NCBI GenBank assembly: GCA_022661535.1
Contig: JAKULF010000003.1
Coordinates: 4,154,001-4,218,000, forward strand
Direction of reading: 5' to 3'
DNA length: 64,000 bases
Origin: Eutypa lata
Taxonomy: Eukaryota; Ascomycota; Sordariomycetes; Xylariales; Diatrypaceae
The notes under the pieces were generated by a model. The model was given only the letters and a program-made list of their open reading frames with translations, made no database searches and was not told where the DNA came from. A program made the translations under genes and the position numbers. Positions 11,875-24,405 of this stretch are shown here, piece by piece (positions within the stretch are counted from its first letter, which is position 1; the number at the start of each line of letters is the position of its first letter).

Positions 11875-14800
11875 TTAACGAAGTTAACATAGCCCGCTAA
11901 TATAGGTTAGCATATGCTGCTAAGACTACCTAAGTATAGTATTGCCGAGTAAGGATACGTTGTTCTCCAAAAAGGGTATGGACTTTATAGTATATTTCCG
12001 AATTGGGATTTGGCGGTGCCTTTGATAATACATGAAGTTACATCACCGTTAACACTTCATCCCCCGCACTCCTCGATCATAAAGCCAGTTACCGATATCA
12101 ACATACTTAATGGTGTTAGAAAGATCGAAGGGTTTTATATTTATGTAACAAGTGAAGAGGGGAGGATGTTATCAACAAATCGGAATGTTCCAAGCACACA
12201 GCAAGCTACTATAAGTTGGCTTCCAATCCAAATCATCCGGGAGAAGGTGGGGTGGTGCAACATCCGCTACGTATATAACGGCTAGAGTAGGTCTCTGTCA
12301 TAACGAAGATATATTATGTAGGTAGATACCGGGTTTTTCGTAACCTTACATGCGATGTCATTGGTTCAAATGACATGAAGCTTAAATATTTATACTAATG
12401 AAACCTGGCAGAAAGAACGACTTCTCAACCTGGTATGGCATCTAGAGTAACCAGCAAAGCCAGGTAATCAACGTCCTAAATGTTTCCTGCTCGGTAGGCC
12501 TACATATCAGTACGTACCTATAAAATTAGCAAATATCTCTCAAGAAAACTTGTTAAGTTCATCTAGATTGTCCGACCTTGAGCCTTGAATATGCTCATCA
12601 TTGACTACTAAGTGGTTAAATGCCTCACGTTGACGTTTCTCGCGTTGAGGGAGTCGGAGCATAAGTTACACACCTAAGAGGTGTCAACGCGTGTCTTCAA
12701 GAAACTTGGCATAACAATGTTGATGGCTTACTCAATAATCAAAAACCAATCGACATACTACAGCTTGAAACCAGGTTTATAAGTATTAACGCCTTCTTAG
12801 GAACTAAAAGTTCGAGTAGGTTGTTACCAAATTGGTCCCGGGGAGTGATGAAGTCCGCAGCAACCTTGCAAGAACTTCAGGGGTATTACGATCACATCTT
12901 TCATATTTGCCTCTGTAATAAACACACAGTAAGTTCATTTACTCCATAGTTCTGTAGTCTTCTTATTCAATCATTCATGTGTCGAAAAGTTGTGTATAAA
13001 TATACTATATGTTCATCAAACACCAGGAATCATATATATGTCGTCCATGGACTTGGAGCTAGGAATTGGAAGCTATATAAAAGAGTCGCATTAAGAATGT
13101 CCAAGACCTCGTCTTGTAATTACTAATGGATTTTCGTACCCTAACACATATCATTGCGCTGTGATCTAGAGCAGGAGGTAGGGTAATGGTGAGTAGGATT
13201 TAAAGCTCACACACCTTGGTTCCCAAACAAACCATCGCCAATGACTTTGATCTCCACGTCGAAACCACTGTCAGCTTAATCTGAGGTGTATAAAAAGTCG
13301 TTGTACATATTCTTCCCAGAATTCAAATTCACAACAACGGAGGCGGGGGCGGGGGCCAACCTTCCACGACATTGATCTCGGCGTGGTTATAGACAACGGC
13401 CAGTCCTATCTGTACCATACGTAGTCTGTTATCATCGCGTACATTAATTGCAAGGGCCTTACGCTCCCTGACAACTCGCTGGATCTTTCCATTGCCAAAT
13501 TCATGATCACCATCACCCCCTGAAGTGAAGGCTCGCGGATTGAAGGTCAAGTTTCGGGTTGTACTCCGACCTCACAGAAGTAAAACGCAATGTTGGGCTA
13601 GTGGTTGACGGATCAACTACAAGTTTGTTATTCTTTAGTCATTGATAGTAACCTAATCCATTAACCAGTATATCGACGTACATCACGTCACTAGATATTA
13701 CCTCGCTCACGTCCTTACGACGGCCATGCAAGCTACTATAACAAGCACAGTATTACACTCTTTATCCCCGAGATGCCTTATCCGCTACTCAACTACTCTG
13801 TAGAAGTAGAGCGTCGGCATAGGTCCTTCTTAACCCCGCGCCAGACAGTGCGCATGCTCTAGGACGTCGACGTGCGGCATCGAGGTCGCCCGGGCAGTGG
13901 AATTCGAAGGCGGTGAATGAGCGGGCTGAACTTACCTTCTAGGAAGGTGAGCTCATAGGCAGACATGACGGTGGTGCTGACGGACCATGTCTTCTGATTA
14001 GCCTGCTTTGTAGCAGCCCTGTAAGAAGTACGGATTAATATCGGTGATCCGGGTATACATGGATAGCCCGCAGGTTCTGTTCATGATCATCTCGTTAACA
14101 GCCCAGGAGTCGCAAGCTTTATCGTAGATCTCATCGCCGTTAAAGGGGGGAATGGGTAGATCTAGGCTATATTCGATGGCGCTTTTGCTGACGTTGTCTA
14201 ACCCCAATCGTGTCGACTACCACCTATAATCAAGGAATAAAAAAGAGGTAGTGGTAAATTATGAACCAATGAACATATTCATGAAATCTTCCTGGTCCAA
14301 CATTTTTCCAGGTTTGGAATTAATACCGGAATCATTTCTGGCTATCATAATTCTGGCTCAGCTGAGGGCTTAATAACTATAAATAAGTCGTAGCCCGAGG
14401 GTGGTGAGTCAAGTGACGATGATAGTGGCGATAGCATGGAATAAGATAATGATGAGGGTAGCCAGTCAGGCGGCGAGAGGGGATTAAACAAGACAATGAC
14501 CAGGAGACTAATAAGTCGGCGAGGAAGATAATCAACAAGACGGTTATGAGCACGGCAGCTTCACTACACTGACCCGTCTTCAAATTTGAAGGGGATAACT
14601 TAGCCGGCATCTACATCAATTCAAATGTGGTCAACATGTTAGGTAGCACCCGACTCACCAGTAAACCAGAGGGATATGGTGATAGCTTGTACTTAGGCAA
14701 AACAAAAAAAAAAGGAAAAAAGAAAGAAAAAGAAGAAAAAAAAAGAAAAGACGCTCAAATAGATACAAAAGGTTAGAATATGTTAACACACTTACTAGAA

Positions 14801-15780
14801 TACTTGGGATCGTCTAACTAGGTTGCCTGTGGGCTAAAGGGGAGATGACGAGATGACTCGTGGGAAAGGGTGGTAGGATACACTTGTCACTGAAAGCTCC
14901 TAGGTAGTTGATAAGTCGAAATTAGAGAAAGCAGACCTGATTTAATATAGCATCATTCAAGGGTTGTATTGCCTCACCCTTTTCTTAGAACAACGCTGAA
15001 ATATCATAGCCTTTTGGACTCTCCAGTATTCGGCGGTCTACCTTAGTATCCAGGTGATATTAAATTACCATGTAAGTTTTACCGCATAAGTTGTCAATTT
15101 ATAGCCAGGGAAAGATTGGCCGCAGTAATGTCTTCAGGACCCCCTCTAAGCGTAGATGTCATGTTAAACAACTGCTTCTGTAAATTTCTGGCAACCTGGC
15201 CAGCCTTGTTACCAGTTGACGTATATTCTCATCACTTAACGCCAACAAGCTGTGTATCCAACGCGATAAAGGATATTCATATTAGATACCTATAATGCTA
15301 TTACACTGCTGTTAGTACAACAGGCCGTCCCAATTCAACCCAGGTTTATAGTTTCCGAAACAGGTCGGGATATCATTAAATAACATGAAGGCAAAATAAG
15401 GCTTGGGAATGTACTAAAACTAAATTCCTAAGTTCCATCAAATACTTCGTAATACTATCATGCTAACCAACTAGCCTATCCGATCATCTACAGTGGCACT
15501 ACGACAGCATCTGAAGTTGTATCATGAAAGATAATAGTTATTGAAGAGTGACGAATTTATTTGCCATAGGAACGAAAAAATAAAATGAGTTTTTTTTATT
15601 AAAAAAAACACCCTAACAGCTATATAAACCCCTAATATTATGACATACTGTCACACGGGGAATGAAGCCAAGTCTTGTTAGCTGCAGGATATCTGTAAAG
15701 ACTACCAACATGGTGTGGACACACATACACTGATAACGTCACCGCAGAGTGTAGTAACCCAGGAGGTTGTGAGAAAACCG
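11875..15780. other. Gene-poor region right of the AT island, possible relics
   Basis: No intact gene. Two minus-strand open stretches have a protein-like look but no flanking frame: 13329-13550 and 13998-14207 (the latter has a segment around PIPPFNGDEIYDKACDSW). I do not recognise either, and stops or frame breaks surround both. A nearly pure purine tract, rich in A, lies at 14705-14751. An 8-bp perfect inverted repeat with a 6-base loop lies at about 12354-12375. G+C is normal, so this is not RIP-type decay. Confidence 0.4.
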
Positions 15781-15799
15781 TGTATTCGACCCGACAAGT

Positions 15800-16600
15800 T
15801 GAGGACGCTTTGACCGTATGGAGGACTTCTCCTCTTTCCACCTCCCAAGGCTCGTTGACATCGACCGAAATGTCACCAGGAACCTGTCCAACGAGCTGGT
15901 GCGTGATGACTGGGCCGCTCTGATTCTGCATTACTTGGGGCTCGATTGTATAGCTCACATGCGGCCCAAGCAGCTCGAGATGGATGCCGTTGTTAGAGAC
16001 ATCTACACGGCCTTGACCCGCGAGACTTATACGCAGGATACTTTTTTGGTTCTCCTTGGTGATTACGGAATGATAGCTCGGGGAAACCACGGGGGCCGCT
16101 TACCCGAAGAGCTCGCCGCCGTCACCGTCTTTATATCGCCTAAGCTAGGAGACATGGCATAACCACGGCGCAGTTCCCCTCTAGAGACTGCTGATTACCT
16201 GTACCACTCCACCGTGAGCCAAATCGACATGGTCCCCCACGCTTTCAGGATTACTGGGCTTTCCAATCCCGTCAAAAAATTCAGGTATCTTCATACCTGA
16301 CATGCTTCTAGCTTTTGACGACGACATGAAAGCGGTGGAGTTTCTGGTTGAGAACGCAAAATAGATACACAGAGCCCTTGAATTGTCGAGAAAATGTTCA
16401 AACATAGCTCAGGTTTTAGACCATGATGATAGTTCTACGGGATGTTACGATGACTTGGGTCGTATAAATGATCTGTGAGAAACCTTGCTGTTGGCCGAAA
16501 GAGCCTGGGTGAACTCGCCCAATAACGAAACCAGAGAGCATCTGAAAGTCATCATCTATGAGGCAAGTAGGGTGTATAGGACGTTCATGATGTAGTGTTT
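15800..16600 (+). pseudogene. LAS21: Broken LAS21/GPI7-like GPI ethanolaminephosphotransferase copy
   Basis: The longest surviving frame (15818-16162) encodes a piece of the luminal phosphodiesterase-like domain of GPI ethanolamine phosphate transferase 2. Recognisable are DRNVTRNLSNELVRDDWAAL, then ILHYLGLDCIAH, then KQLEMDAVVRDIY, then LVLLGDYGM and GNHGG. In the intact family the domain holds GLDHIGHKSGP..M and GDHGM; here the Gly-His-Lys-Ser stretch is gone and the metal-binding His of GDHGM is Tyr. After a stop, another frame continues with YHSTVSQIDMVPHAFRITGL, the expected next block, then more stops. The N-terminal start and the multi-pass membrane half are not visible. Decay is by indels and stops at normal G+C, unlike the neighbouring island. 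A functional copy presumably lies elsewhere. Confidence 0.82.
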
Positions 16601-19166
16601 TCTGAAACCACAATAAGTTCGCCGCCGTTGCCCGGGGCCTTTTACTCAGATCCGTGGATAACATCAGCGTCAATCGGCTGCATATTGGAGTCGATTGCCT
16701 TGCGGCCGCGGCAGTGCTAACATACGCATCACTTCATTCGTTGAACTTTGGCATCTGCTCGCTATTTATCGCCACGGCAGTTCATCTCACTCCTCGAGTG
16801 CGTAGCTAGCGACTGGAAACCACTTCGATATCAACTTTAACTCATACCCGAGGAGAGCTGCATTGAGAGCGATTTATAACCGAACGCGGTGTTTCTGCCC
16901 AGTATCCTAACTGATGGATTAGACTCGACTAAGTGTAAGCAGTGAGTTTGAACGTGAGCATTTACTTTAAGTATTCATTTCCATGGTTTCTGCGTGCCTG
17001 GGCCTTTTCTATTAATCGACGTGTTGTTTCTGGCCCCCAATCAAATGCACGTTATCTGATCTAAGATCGGCACGAACAGCTGTAAAGATGTGCATGGGCT
17101 TCAGGTAGGTATAACATCTCTTGGCTTGCATGGGCTGATGGGGCGGGTAAAAAACGAGCTCTAAAAAACAGGGGTCAGAACTCTATTCTTTTTAACGTTT
17201 AAGACTGTAAGGAGAACGCCAAAGCGCCATGGGCCGCGGGGGAGGTTTCCATGTACAGGGAGGGGTTGATAGAATGATTTTGCACGAATACCTACTTAAA
17301 TATAGTCGATGGTAATGCCGGGTTGGGATTAGTTATCTCTGTTACCTCCGATCTGTCTCAGATGAGTACTTAGTTAAGGTATTTATCTGTCTACGAAGTA
17401 GTCATAACTATAATACATAAAAGAATCAAGGAATATGTTTGACTGGATGAACTACGTATAGTGTATAGGTATAGGTATGCGCCATAATCTTCTAGTACCG
17501 AGACCAATCGAATGGGGCGCTTATCTCGACCTGGCCACAACGTGCTCCAAAGCGGAGAGGTCGATGAACTCTTCGTGGGCAATTGAGAATGTTATCAAAC
17601 TTGGACCCAATCACAACTTAAAAGGCATTCCGCCTAAGGAAATGGCCCGAATTTTGGTATGCAATAGTGTGAGGGCAATAGGTTGACCCACATACCTTAG
17701 AAGAAGGTAGCTAATACCTAGGTATTGATGCATTTTAGCATTCTTACCCGCTAATAACTAGCATCTCAAAAAGGATCACATAGCCCCCAACTTCTTCTAT
17801 GCACACTAACGTTTAGAGGAGGGGATTGCTAAAGCTGACGATTTAACATGCGACCTCAATTTAAGGGGAAAAGACGGACAAATCACTATGCTATATGGCG
17901 GCAAGACTACACGCGTGGACAAAGAATTAGCCGACCTGGTAAATTACCGGCGCCGCATATGACGACGACAAGTAACCCAGTCAGTACTTGACTTCCTTTC
18001 AAGAATGAGGATGTAACCAAAGAGGCATGCTATGTCTATTAAATTCTTCAAGTTCACTGCGTACATACACATTCCTCACTCTATCGTAGTCTCCTAGTAG
18101 TTACTAGGCTGTAGGTAGTTCTAGTAGTATTCTCCTACACGTGCATACTTGCAGGAGCAAATATCGATCCGCAAAGACGTCAAGGTCTAATGGGAAAGTA
18201 TATGGAATTGGAAGTTATAACGAGCATATGTACTTCGTAGACTGGCCGGCAAATGCCCTGTACATATGTTAACTGCAGGTACCAAGTAGGTAGGTAGGTT
18301 TAATTACTCTAGTATTAATTGGTCAACTATCATAATGCGCTTCCTGTTATAATCCTAGCCCGAGGCTCAAATAGGAAATACGCCGATCGTGAACATCAAC
18401 GGCCGACCAATTGTGGCTCTGCGTTCCTGCATTAGTGTCTTGCCACTAGCAGAGGGTAGCATTAGCCAGGCGCAACATCCCAGGCGGCCCAGGATAGAGA
18501 ATCGTTTAATCTCCTTGTTATTCTCCCACCCCCTTGCCCCCTTACAAGCACCACCCTCCGCCTGTGTTCCTTCAATTCCACTCCCTTCCCACCTCTCCCT
18601 CGTGCTGACTTGCTCTCCTTACGTTCGTTAATTCTTTTTCAATCCATTCACAGCGTCGTCGACGTTTCCTCGTCCAACTGAGAGTTTTACCACTCTCTAT
18701 CACATTCTTTTTTGGAAACCCACACTCGTTCAACGAAATAAACCACCTTGTTACACGAATTTTTGTATTCCGAGCGATCGAGGCTAGTAGGAGGAACAAT
18801 ACCTAAAGGTAAGGAGAGAAAGAGAGAAATATATATAAATGTTTTTATATATACGTATATTGCACCGCATAGGGCACAGGTTACACGGATCAGGTCTTGC
18901 CTCGAGTGTGTTTAAGAAGACAAAGACCATTGGAAAGTTGCCAGTCTTTTTGTCTACAATACCTCGTGGTAGTTGATGCCTATTATTTTCTGTTCTTTCT
19001 TGTCCGACCAAATAAGAACGTCTGAGTGGTTCAATGGGCGCTTTCTTCATTCGCAATCTACTACTGATGGCTGATTTTACATACCGTGGCAGGTCCCGCC
19101 AATATCAATCGCAAAAAATTAATTCGAATAATTTAAGAACAATTCCAATTCTTTCATCTAGTTAGG
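16601..19166. other. Intergenic region upstream of the SUN gene
   Basis: No gene supported. A 69-codon frame at 17477-17686 has no recognisable family. One TACCTAGGTA palindrome sits at 17715-17724 and a GGTA run at 18285-18298. From about 18520 to 18720 the plus strand is C/T-rich, typical of fungal promoter and leader DNA ahead of a well-expressed gene. Confidence 0.5.
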
Positions 19167-20488
19167 ATGAAGGTCACCATTTTGAATCTCGCCATTGCGG
19201 CGACTCTAGCAACTGCCCAGCCTCACCACCACGGACACCACCATCATCAGCAGCGAGATGGCTCACCGGTCGAGAAGCGTGATGTTGCGACTGAGGTCAC
19301 CTATGTTCCTGCATATGTCACCAAGTATGTGCTCGACGATGAGGACGTGACTCCGGATGAGGCCCAGGCTGGCATAGACAATGGACTCTATGTTGTTGTT
19401 GGCCAGGAAACCCCGACCTTTACTCCGCCTCCCCCTCCTACCACCACTTCGTCTGAGGATGGTGGTATCTTCATGGAGCAAGTTGCGACAACTTCTTCCA
19501 CCCCCACGTCTTCCCCTCCACCACCCACCACTTCGACAGCGGCCGCCACCTCCTCTGCCGCCGCGACTCCCTCGTCTGGGTATAGCACCGGAGCTACGGG
19601 TATTGATGCCGACTTCCCCGATGGCGAGTTATCTTGCGATGAGTTTCCTTCGGATTACGGTGCGCTTCCCCTCAGCTGGTTGAAGCTGAGTGGCTGGAGT
19701 GGTATTCAGAAGACTCCTCATTACACATGGGGCGCTTCTTTCATCGATTACATCGAGACCGCCATTAAGGGAGAATCTTGCCAGTCTGGCCAGTTCTGCT
19801 CGTATGCTTGCCCCGAAGGCTACGTTCAGACTCAATGGCCCGAGGCCCAGGGAGCGACCGGCCAGTCTGTCGGCGGGTTGTATTGCAACAAGGATGGTAA
19901 GCTTGAGCTGACCCGCTCTTCGCACAAGACGCTATGCGAGAAGGGTCTTGGAAATATCAAGATCATCAACAAGTTGGACGACAATGTTGCCGTGTGCCGA
20001 ACTCAGTACCCCGGTACCGAAAACATGGTCATCCCTCTGGATGCGACGCCGAAGGGTACCTTTGACCTGGCCAACATCGATTCTACCAAGTACTACGAAT
20101 GGGGCAGCAAGGCTACCACCCTGCAATACTATGTCAACCAAGCCGGTGTTTCGGTCGAGGATGGATGTGTATGGGACTGCATCAACAACCACGACGAGTG
20201 CGGTAACTGGGCTCCTACTATCATCGGTACCGGCCAAGCAGCTGATGGCATCACCTACCTCTCTGTCTTCCCCAATGCGCCCACGAGTGACGCCAAGTTG
20301 AACTTCAACATTAGGATCTATGGTGATGTCTCGATGGAGTGCGAGCTCACAAGTGGCCAATACTCCGTCTCGGACGCAGGTTGCACTGTAAGTTGGCGAA
20401 CGCCGCCTATCCATGTTGCTTTTGTTTACTAATTCGATTATAGACCGGCGTTACGAAGGGCGGTACTGCGTTCATTGAGTTCTCTTAA
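19167..20488 (+). CDS. SUN-family secreted cell-wall protein (GH132-like)
   Basis: Exons 19167-20387 and 20444-20488 encode 421 residues. The 56-bp phase-0 intron has GTAAGT, a TACTAAT branch site and TAG; after it the protein ends TGVTKGGTAFIEFS. Residues 1-17 look like a signal peptide, followed by a His-rich stretch (19-27), a Kex2-type KR near 38, and a Ser/Thr/Pro/Ala-rich linker to about 145. The SUN domain follows with its cysteine signature C205-x5-C211-x3-C215-x24-C240. Family members (yeast SIM1/UTH1/SUN4, fission yeast psu1) are secreted wall proteins with beta-glucan activity, involved in septation and wall remodelling. Reading through the intron also gives 421 codons, by coincidence, but loses the conserved tail. 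Family assignment is strong. Confidence 0.93.
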
Positions 20489-21860
20489 GCAGTACAGAGG
20501 GTCCCTTTTGGATATTTCTTTCAGTTACTTCTCATCTTTGTTATTTTGATCGTGCATTTGCCTTCTAATGATACCTCCTGCCATCAGCTTCCTCGGAACG
20601 TCTTCATACCACGAGGCTAGTTAGTCGAGATTCTGGCGCGACACATCTAATCCTTATTGTATATTTGCAGCTAGCGACTGGGGGGTGTTGGAGGTAGGGT
20701 CTGAGGTCTAGGTGTGCTGTATAGTTAGCGGCATTGGCCGGGAAACTCGGTGTGGAAGCGGGTATATGAAGTTTAGGAGGGAGGCTGAGTTGGGATGTGG
20801 TTCGATGTTGAATTTTGGGGAGGCTTCGTCCGATGGATTAACAGGTACTTGGCAGCAAAACATTTCGGATGCGGTCGCCTTGATCCAAACGAGTAGATCA
20901 ATCCAACACTAATGGCTTCATCAAAAATCCCTTGCCAAAAGTATTCCCGTATTGACGCAACAATCGGACTCTTCGGATAGCGCCGAGGCCGGCTATTAGT
21001 CGAGAACACATTTGTCGGCGAAGTCCAACCCTATTTCTGCCCATATAGCAACGATTCACTATCTACCGTGGGTGAGGTTTTGGCTGGTGTAGGTGTTCTT
21101 GGTGGAGTTGGTACAAGCGAGGTGTGGTAGTGTAACGATGTACGTCTACTAAAGACCAACCTTATAGCCTGATGGGCATAATACCTAACTGCTTTGCGCT
21201 TTTCCTAATATCGTTTTCGTTGACGCCTTTCCTAGTATTCTTGGTAATCTGTGACACGGTAGAGACCCTTAAGGACAAGGCCTGTAATAGTTCGAAAAAT
21301 TATCGTTGAAATATTTTATAATAAAACCAAATGAAGTTGTCGCTATTAGGGATGAATATCTTTATTATATCGCACACCCTCCGAATTTACCTAACCGTTA
21401 TACTAACTATTCTTGAACAATCGCCATCCCACCTTGGTCGAGTAGATATGCGATCCTGCTTTAATCCTACTAGTATCGATATTCGGAGTACATTAGCACT
21501 AGCATAACAACAATATAAGACAACTGCAAGAATAAACACCATGATTCCAGCAGAAAACGACCACTTTTGGTTGATATCCATCGGGCCAGCTCAGGTTCGT
21601 GAGTTTCACAGACTGATAGAATGTATGTACCAACTTTTCATACTAGGAGATCATAGGTTGGAGCCCCTATTCGTTATGTCTCCACATTATTGTTGCTGGC
21701 CTTTGACGGCTGACTTTTACAATGCACTGATACGAGGTAAATTATCCCTTCCAGGATATTAAAACAAAAGTCACAATTAATCTTGGTGTCTTTATTCGAT
21801 CCGTTTTAAACTGTACAAATATTGCGAGATAATAAAGTGGCTCAATTCCTCCACGCTACA
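20489..21860. other. Intergenic region after the SUN gene
   Basis: Holds the SUN 3' untranslated region and nothing else I can support. The 73-codon frame at 21541-21762 has no family resemblance. Confidence 0.5.
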
Positions 21861-22172
21861 TCAGTGGAAGCTCGCCTCCTGAAGAAGTCCTAGCAGACAT
21901 AGTTGGAACTGGCTAATGTCGTTGCTATGCGCCTTCAGCTTCTTGAAGTTGTCAAAGCCCGCAACTCTTCCCAAGTGGTTCATATCCTCCACATACGACG
22001 ATAGGGCATTGTTGTACTGCCCTTTCAGTGCGTACTCCATAACCCTGTCGTAGACGAATTTCCCGGCCCGAGGCAACTTGGCGTAGATTCCTCGGATCTG
22101 CTCCTCTACTGCTGGCAGGTCATTGCTGGGTGTTTGATTATTTCCGTCCCCATCAGGCTGTTGTGTTGACAT
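21861..22172 (-). CDS. Small hypothetical protein, 103 aa
   Basis: ATG at 22172, stop at 21861-21863, no intron needed. The first 25 residues are polar and Gln/Asn/Asp-rich. The rest looks like a compact helical protein (for instance AVEEQIRGIYAKLPRAGKFV and ALKGQYNNALSSYVEDMNHL). There is no signal peptide and no membrane segment. Codon choice is plausible and the amino-acid make-up looks selected rather than random, which is the reason for listing it. I do not recognise a family. It lies alone between long non-coding stretches. Confidence 0.5.
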   Translation of the reverse strand: MSTQQPDGDGNNQTPSNDLPAVEEQIRGIYAKLPRAGKFVYDRVMEYALKGQYNNALSSYVEDMNHLGRVAGFDNFKKLKAHSNDISQFQLCLLGLLQEASFH

Positions 22173-24405
22173 GCTATTGTTGGTATATGAATAATGACCT
22201 ATGTAACCACTTCCTATGTTTATTGCCTTGGCTAGAGTAGTTATTCTGTGTTCTCAACTTCTGAATCGTCAGTGCTCTGAAGCTGTGCTGGTATAGTTGG
22301 CACTTATGACTTACTAGATATATCAATGGTTCGTTTGAAGCTAGCCTGCCATTCTCTTGATTTCGAGTTCTTTTATAAGATTGGCTATCTTTGTTTATTT
22401 TAGATATATCTACTCTTTGTACATTCACATTGTAATCATCATCATATGTTTGGGTTCTCGTGTACCACAAAGAGAAGAGAAACAAGGCACTATCATTCAT
22501 GGTCCTAGGAGAAGTGAGTCGAAAAGGAACAGAAAAGAAGAAAGGGGAGACCGGGGTTGATATGCACGAAGATAGACTGTTCAATATAAACAAACATAGA
22601 AGCGCCCTTCAGTATACGACAATAACCACCATGGTTCATCTAAAACGTAGTTAATGTATTGCAAGGTTAGAAGTTTACTCTTCGAAGAAGCGAAGGCATA
22701 ATGTGGAGCGTTGTTCTGCAAGGGGAATATTAGTCGCATTGCATGAAATAAACATCCGTAGAAACACTACAGCTCGGGTTGGCAGAAACACGTTGCCTGA
22801 CAGCCTGATATGGACTTTGGTAAAAGTATGGCAACTTTTTCTGCCAAAGTACGATCAACAGTATTTTTACGGGATGCGCAATACTACGGAACTGGGTGTG
22901 TTGACATAGTTTCATGTTACCGCAACCTTTGTGACATGGTTAAGCTTCTGGTGAAACTATCAGGATAGGTAAATGTACGCGTAGTTTGTGACTGTGCTGT
23001 GGGTATTGGGGTACGAAGACTTGTTGTTTGTGTTGTCTGGTATTACAAAACCGTGCCGCCGAAGAGTTGGAAGTGGTCCCCCCACTCTCTCCTTTTCAGG
23101 GGAACCTGCTTGACTTAGATGAAGACCGCGCTCCATCCTTTTCATCTCCGACTGGTAGATATCAACCACCCGACTCAACATTATGTTGACAAATAAGAAC
23201 TTGCCATTGTGGTTTGTGTTACTTGCGTTCATCCTCGTGGAGATCGGATTAGAACGATATCTAAAGTCGACCATGATGATCCACCTCAATGGCTTCACTG
23301 ATAAACTTCATAAAGCTCTCGGCATCAAATCAGGGCCGACGTTAGTTGTATTATTTCTAGGTACTTTCAAGATGAACACTTATGTTAAGAGAAAGATCCC
23401 ATAGGCTCGCGGCGTACATCACGGCGCAAGGCGAACCTATCGTTTTCGCTGGCTTAACGGGTAGCGATGAGTACCAGGCGCTCATCGCAGACTCCATTGC
23501 CAACGAAGATATCGAGGCCTCAGTGCCTACCTTGCAGCTCTCAGAGAGAGGGTCAATATCAACGACACGGAATCGGGAGCAGCAACAGCGCTCAACCTCA
23601 CCTCGATCAGCAATCCGAGCCACCTCAACACCTCTTCTCCGTGTAATGACCTGGCGTACTTCCTAGTCGCTTGGTGAGACCGGCATCGTGGTCTCCTGGC
23701 AGATCTAGCAAAACTCCGACGTGCCCACCAGGCGTACCACCTGAACTCCTGCGCCGGGTTTGGCCTTGGACGTGTCCTTGAACTAGGATCTCGATGACAC
23801 GAACCTCCTGCCCTTCGTCGATTACAACGATGCGTACCTCGAGCTCTGCGTTGCCGATGTGGATGGCTTCATCTTCGTGGAGGAGGTGCGGAAGAGGTTC
23901 GCGCACGTTGGCTCGGAGAAGCTCCTTGAGGTTCGACACCCCTGACCTATCCCTGTGTCTGTACTCACAATTATACCAATTCTATTAAGCTTTCGTTCAA
24001 TTTGACCGCAAGTCACATTATATTCATCTATTTCGAGTTGAAGAGCCAGCGAGTTATATTGACACTCGACTTCGTAACATTTCGTCTGGTAGGAAGTATA
24101 CCCCGTTCGCCCTGTCACCTTACTAACTTCTCCACGGTGGATATCAAGGTGCCCGCACTGGTAACTAGAGTAGCATTGGTGGGTCCCCAGGGGTTCTAGA
24201 GCTCTATCTAGCTCTACAAAAGCTATGTAGTTACATACAGCATGCGTTTATCTCATTTTGTACTATAATTGCAACATCGCGGGCTAGCTGGCTAGGCACA
24301 ACTGCCGTAATCGTACATGCATTGGAATTGAGCCCTGTGATACGTCGAGGGATGACTGCGCACCTGGATCGCAGAGCTATAACGTGAAAGCTAGCTTCTG
24401 CTATT
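22173..24405. other. Intergenic region, includes a decayed patch
   Basis: Apart from the 23183-23945 patch listed separately, no gene is supported. Other open frames (22174-22593 minus, 22703-22909 plus) look random. Confidence 0.5.
23183..23945 (+). pseudogene. Possible decayed gene of unknown family
   Basis: Successive plus-strand frames read like protein but are split by frame changes and stops. They are 23183-23404, 23382-23666 (containing AYITAQGEPIVFAGLTGSDE) and a third ending near 23945 (FVDYNDAYLELCVADVDGF then IFVEEVRKRF). The right half is more G+C-rich than its surroundings, as fungal exons often are. No family is recognised, so this rests on appearance alone. Short introns could explain part of the breakage, but I found no consistent splice set. 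Confidence 0.3.

Noticed and set aside
4299..11879. Possible 5-bp target-site duplication of the LTR element (TATCA left, TATTA right)
   Set aside because: It would need an LTR end that is not TG..CA-like and one mismatch; the flanking AT-rich sequence makes chance likely.
14705..14751. Long purine tract as an origin or regulatory element
   Set aside because: Such tracts are common in fungal intergenic DNA and nothing else supports a function.
15638..16090. 150-codon minus-strand frame
   Set aside because: It is the shadow of the LAS21 relic, which matches a known domain on the plus strand.
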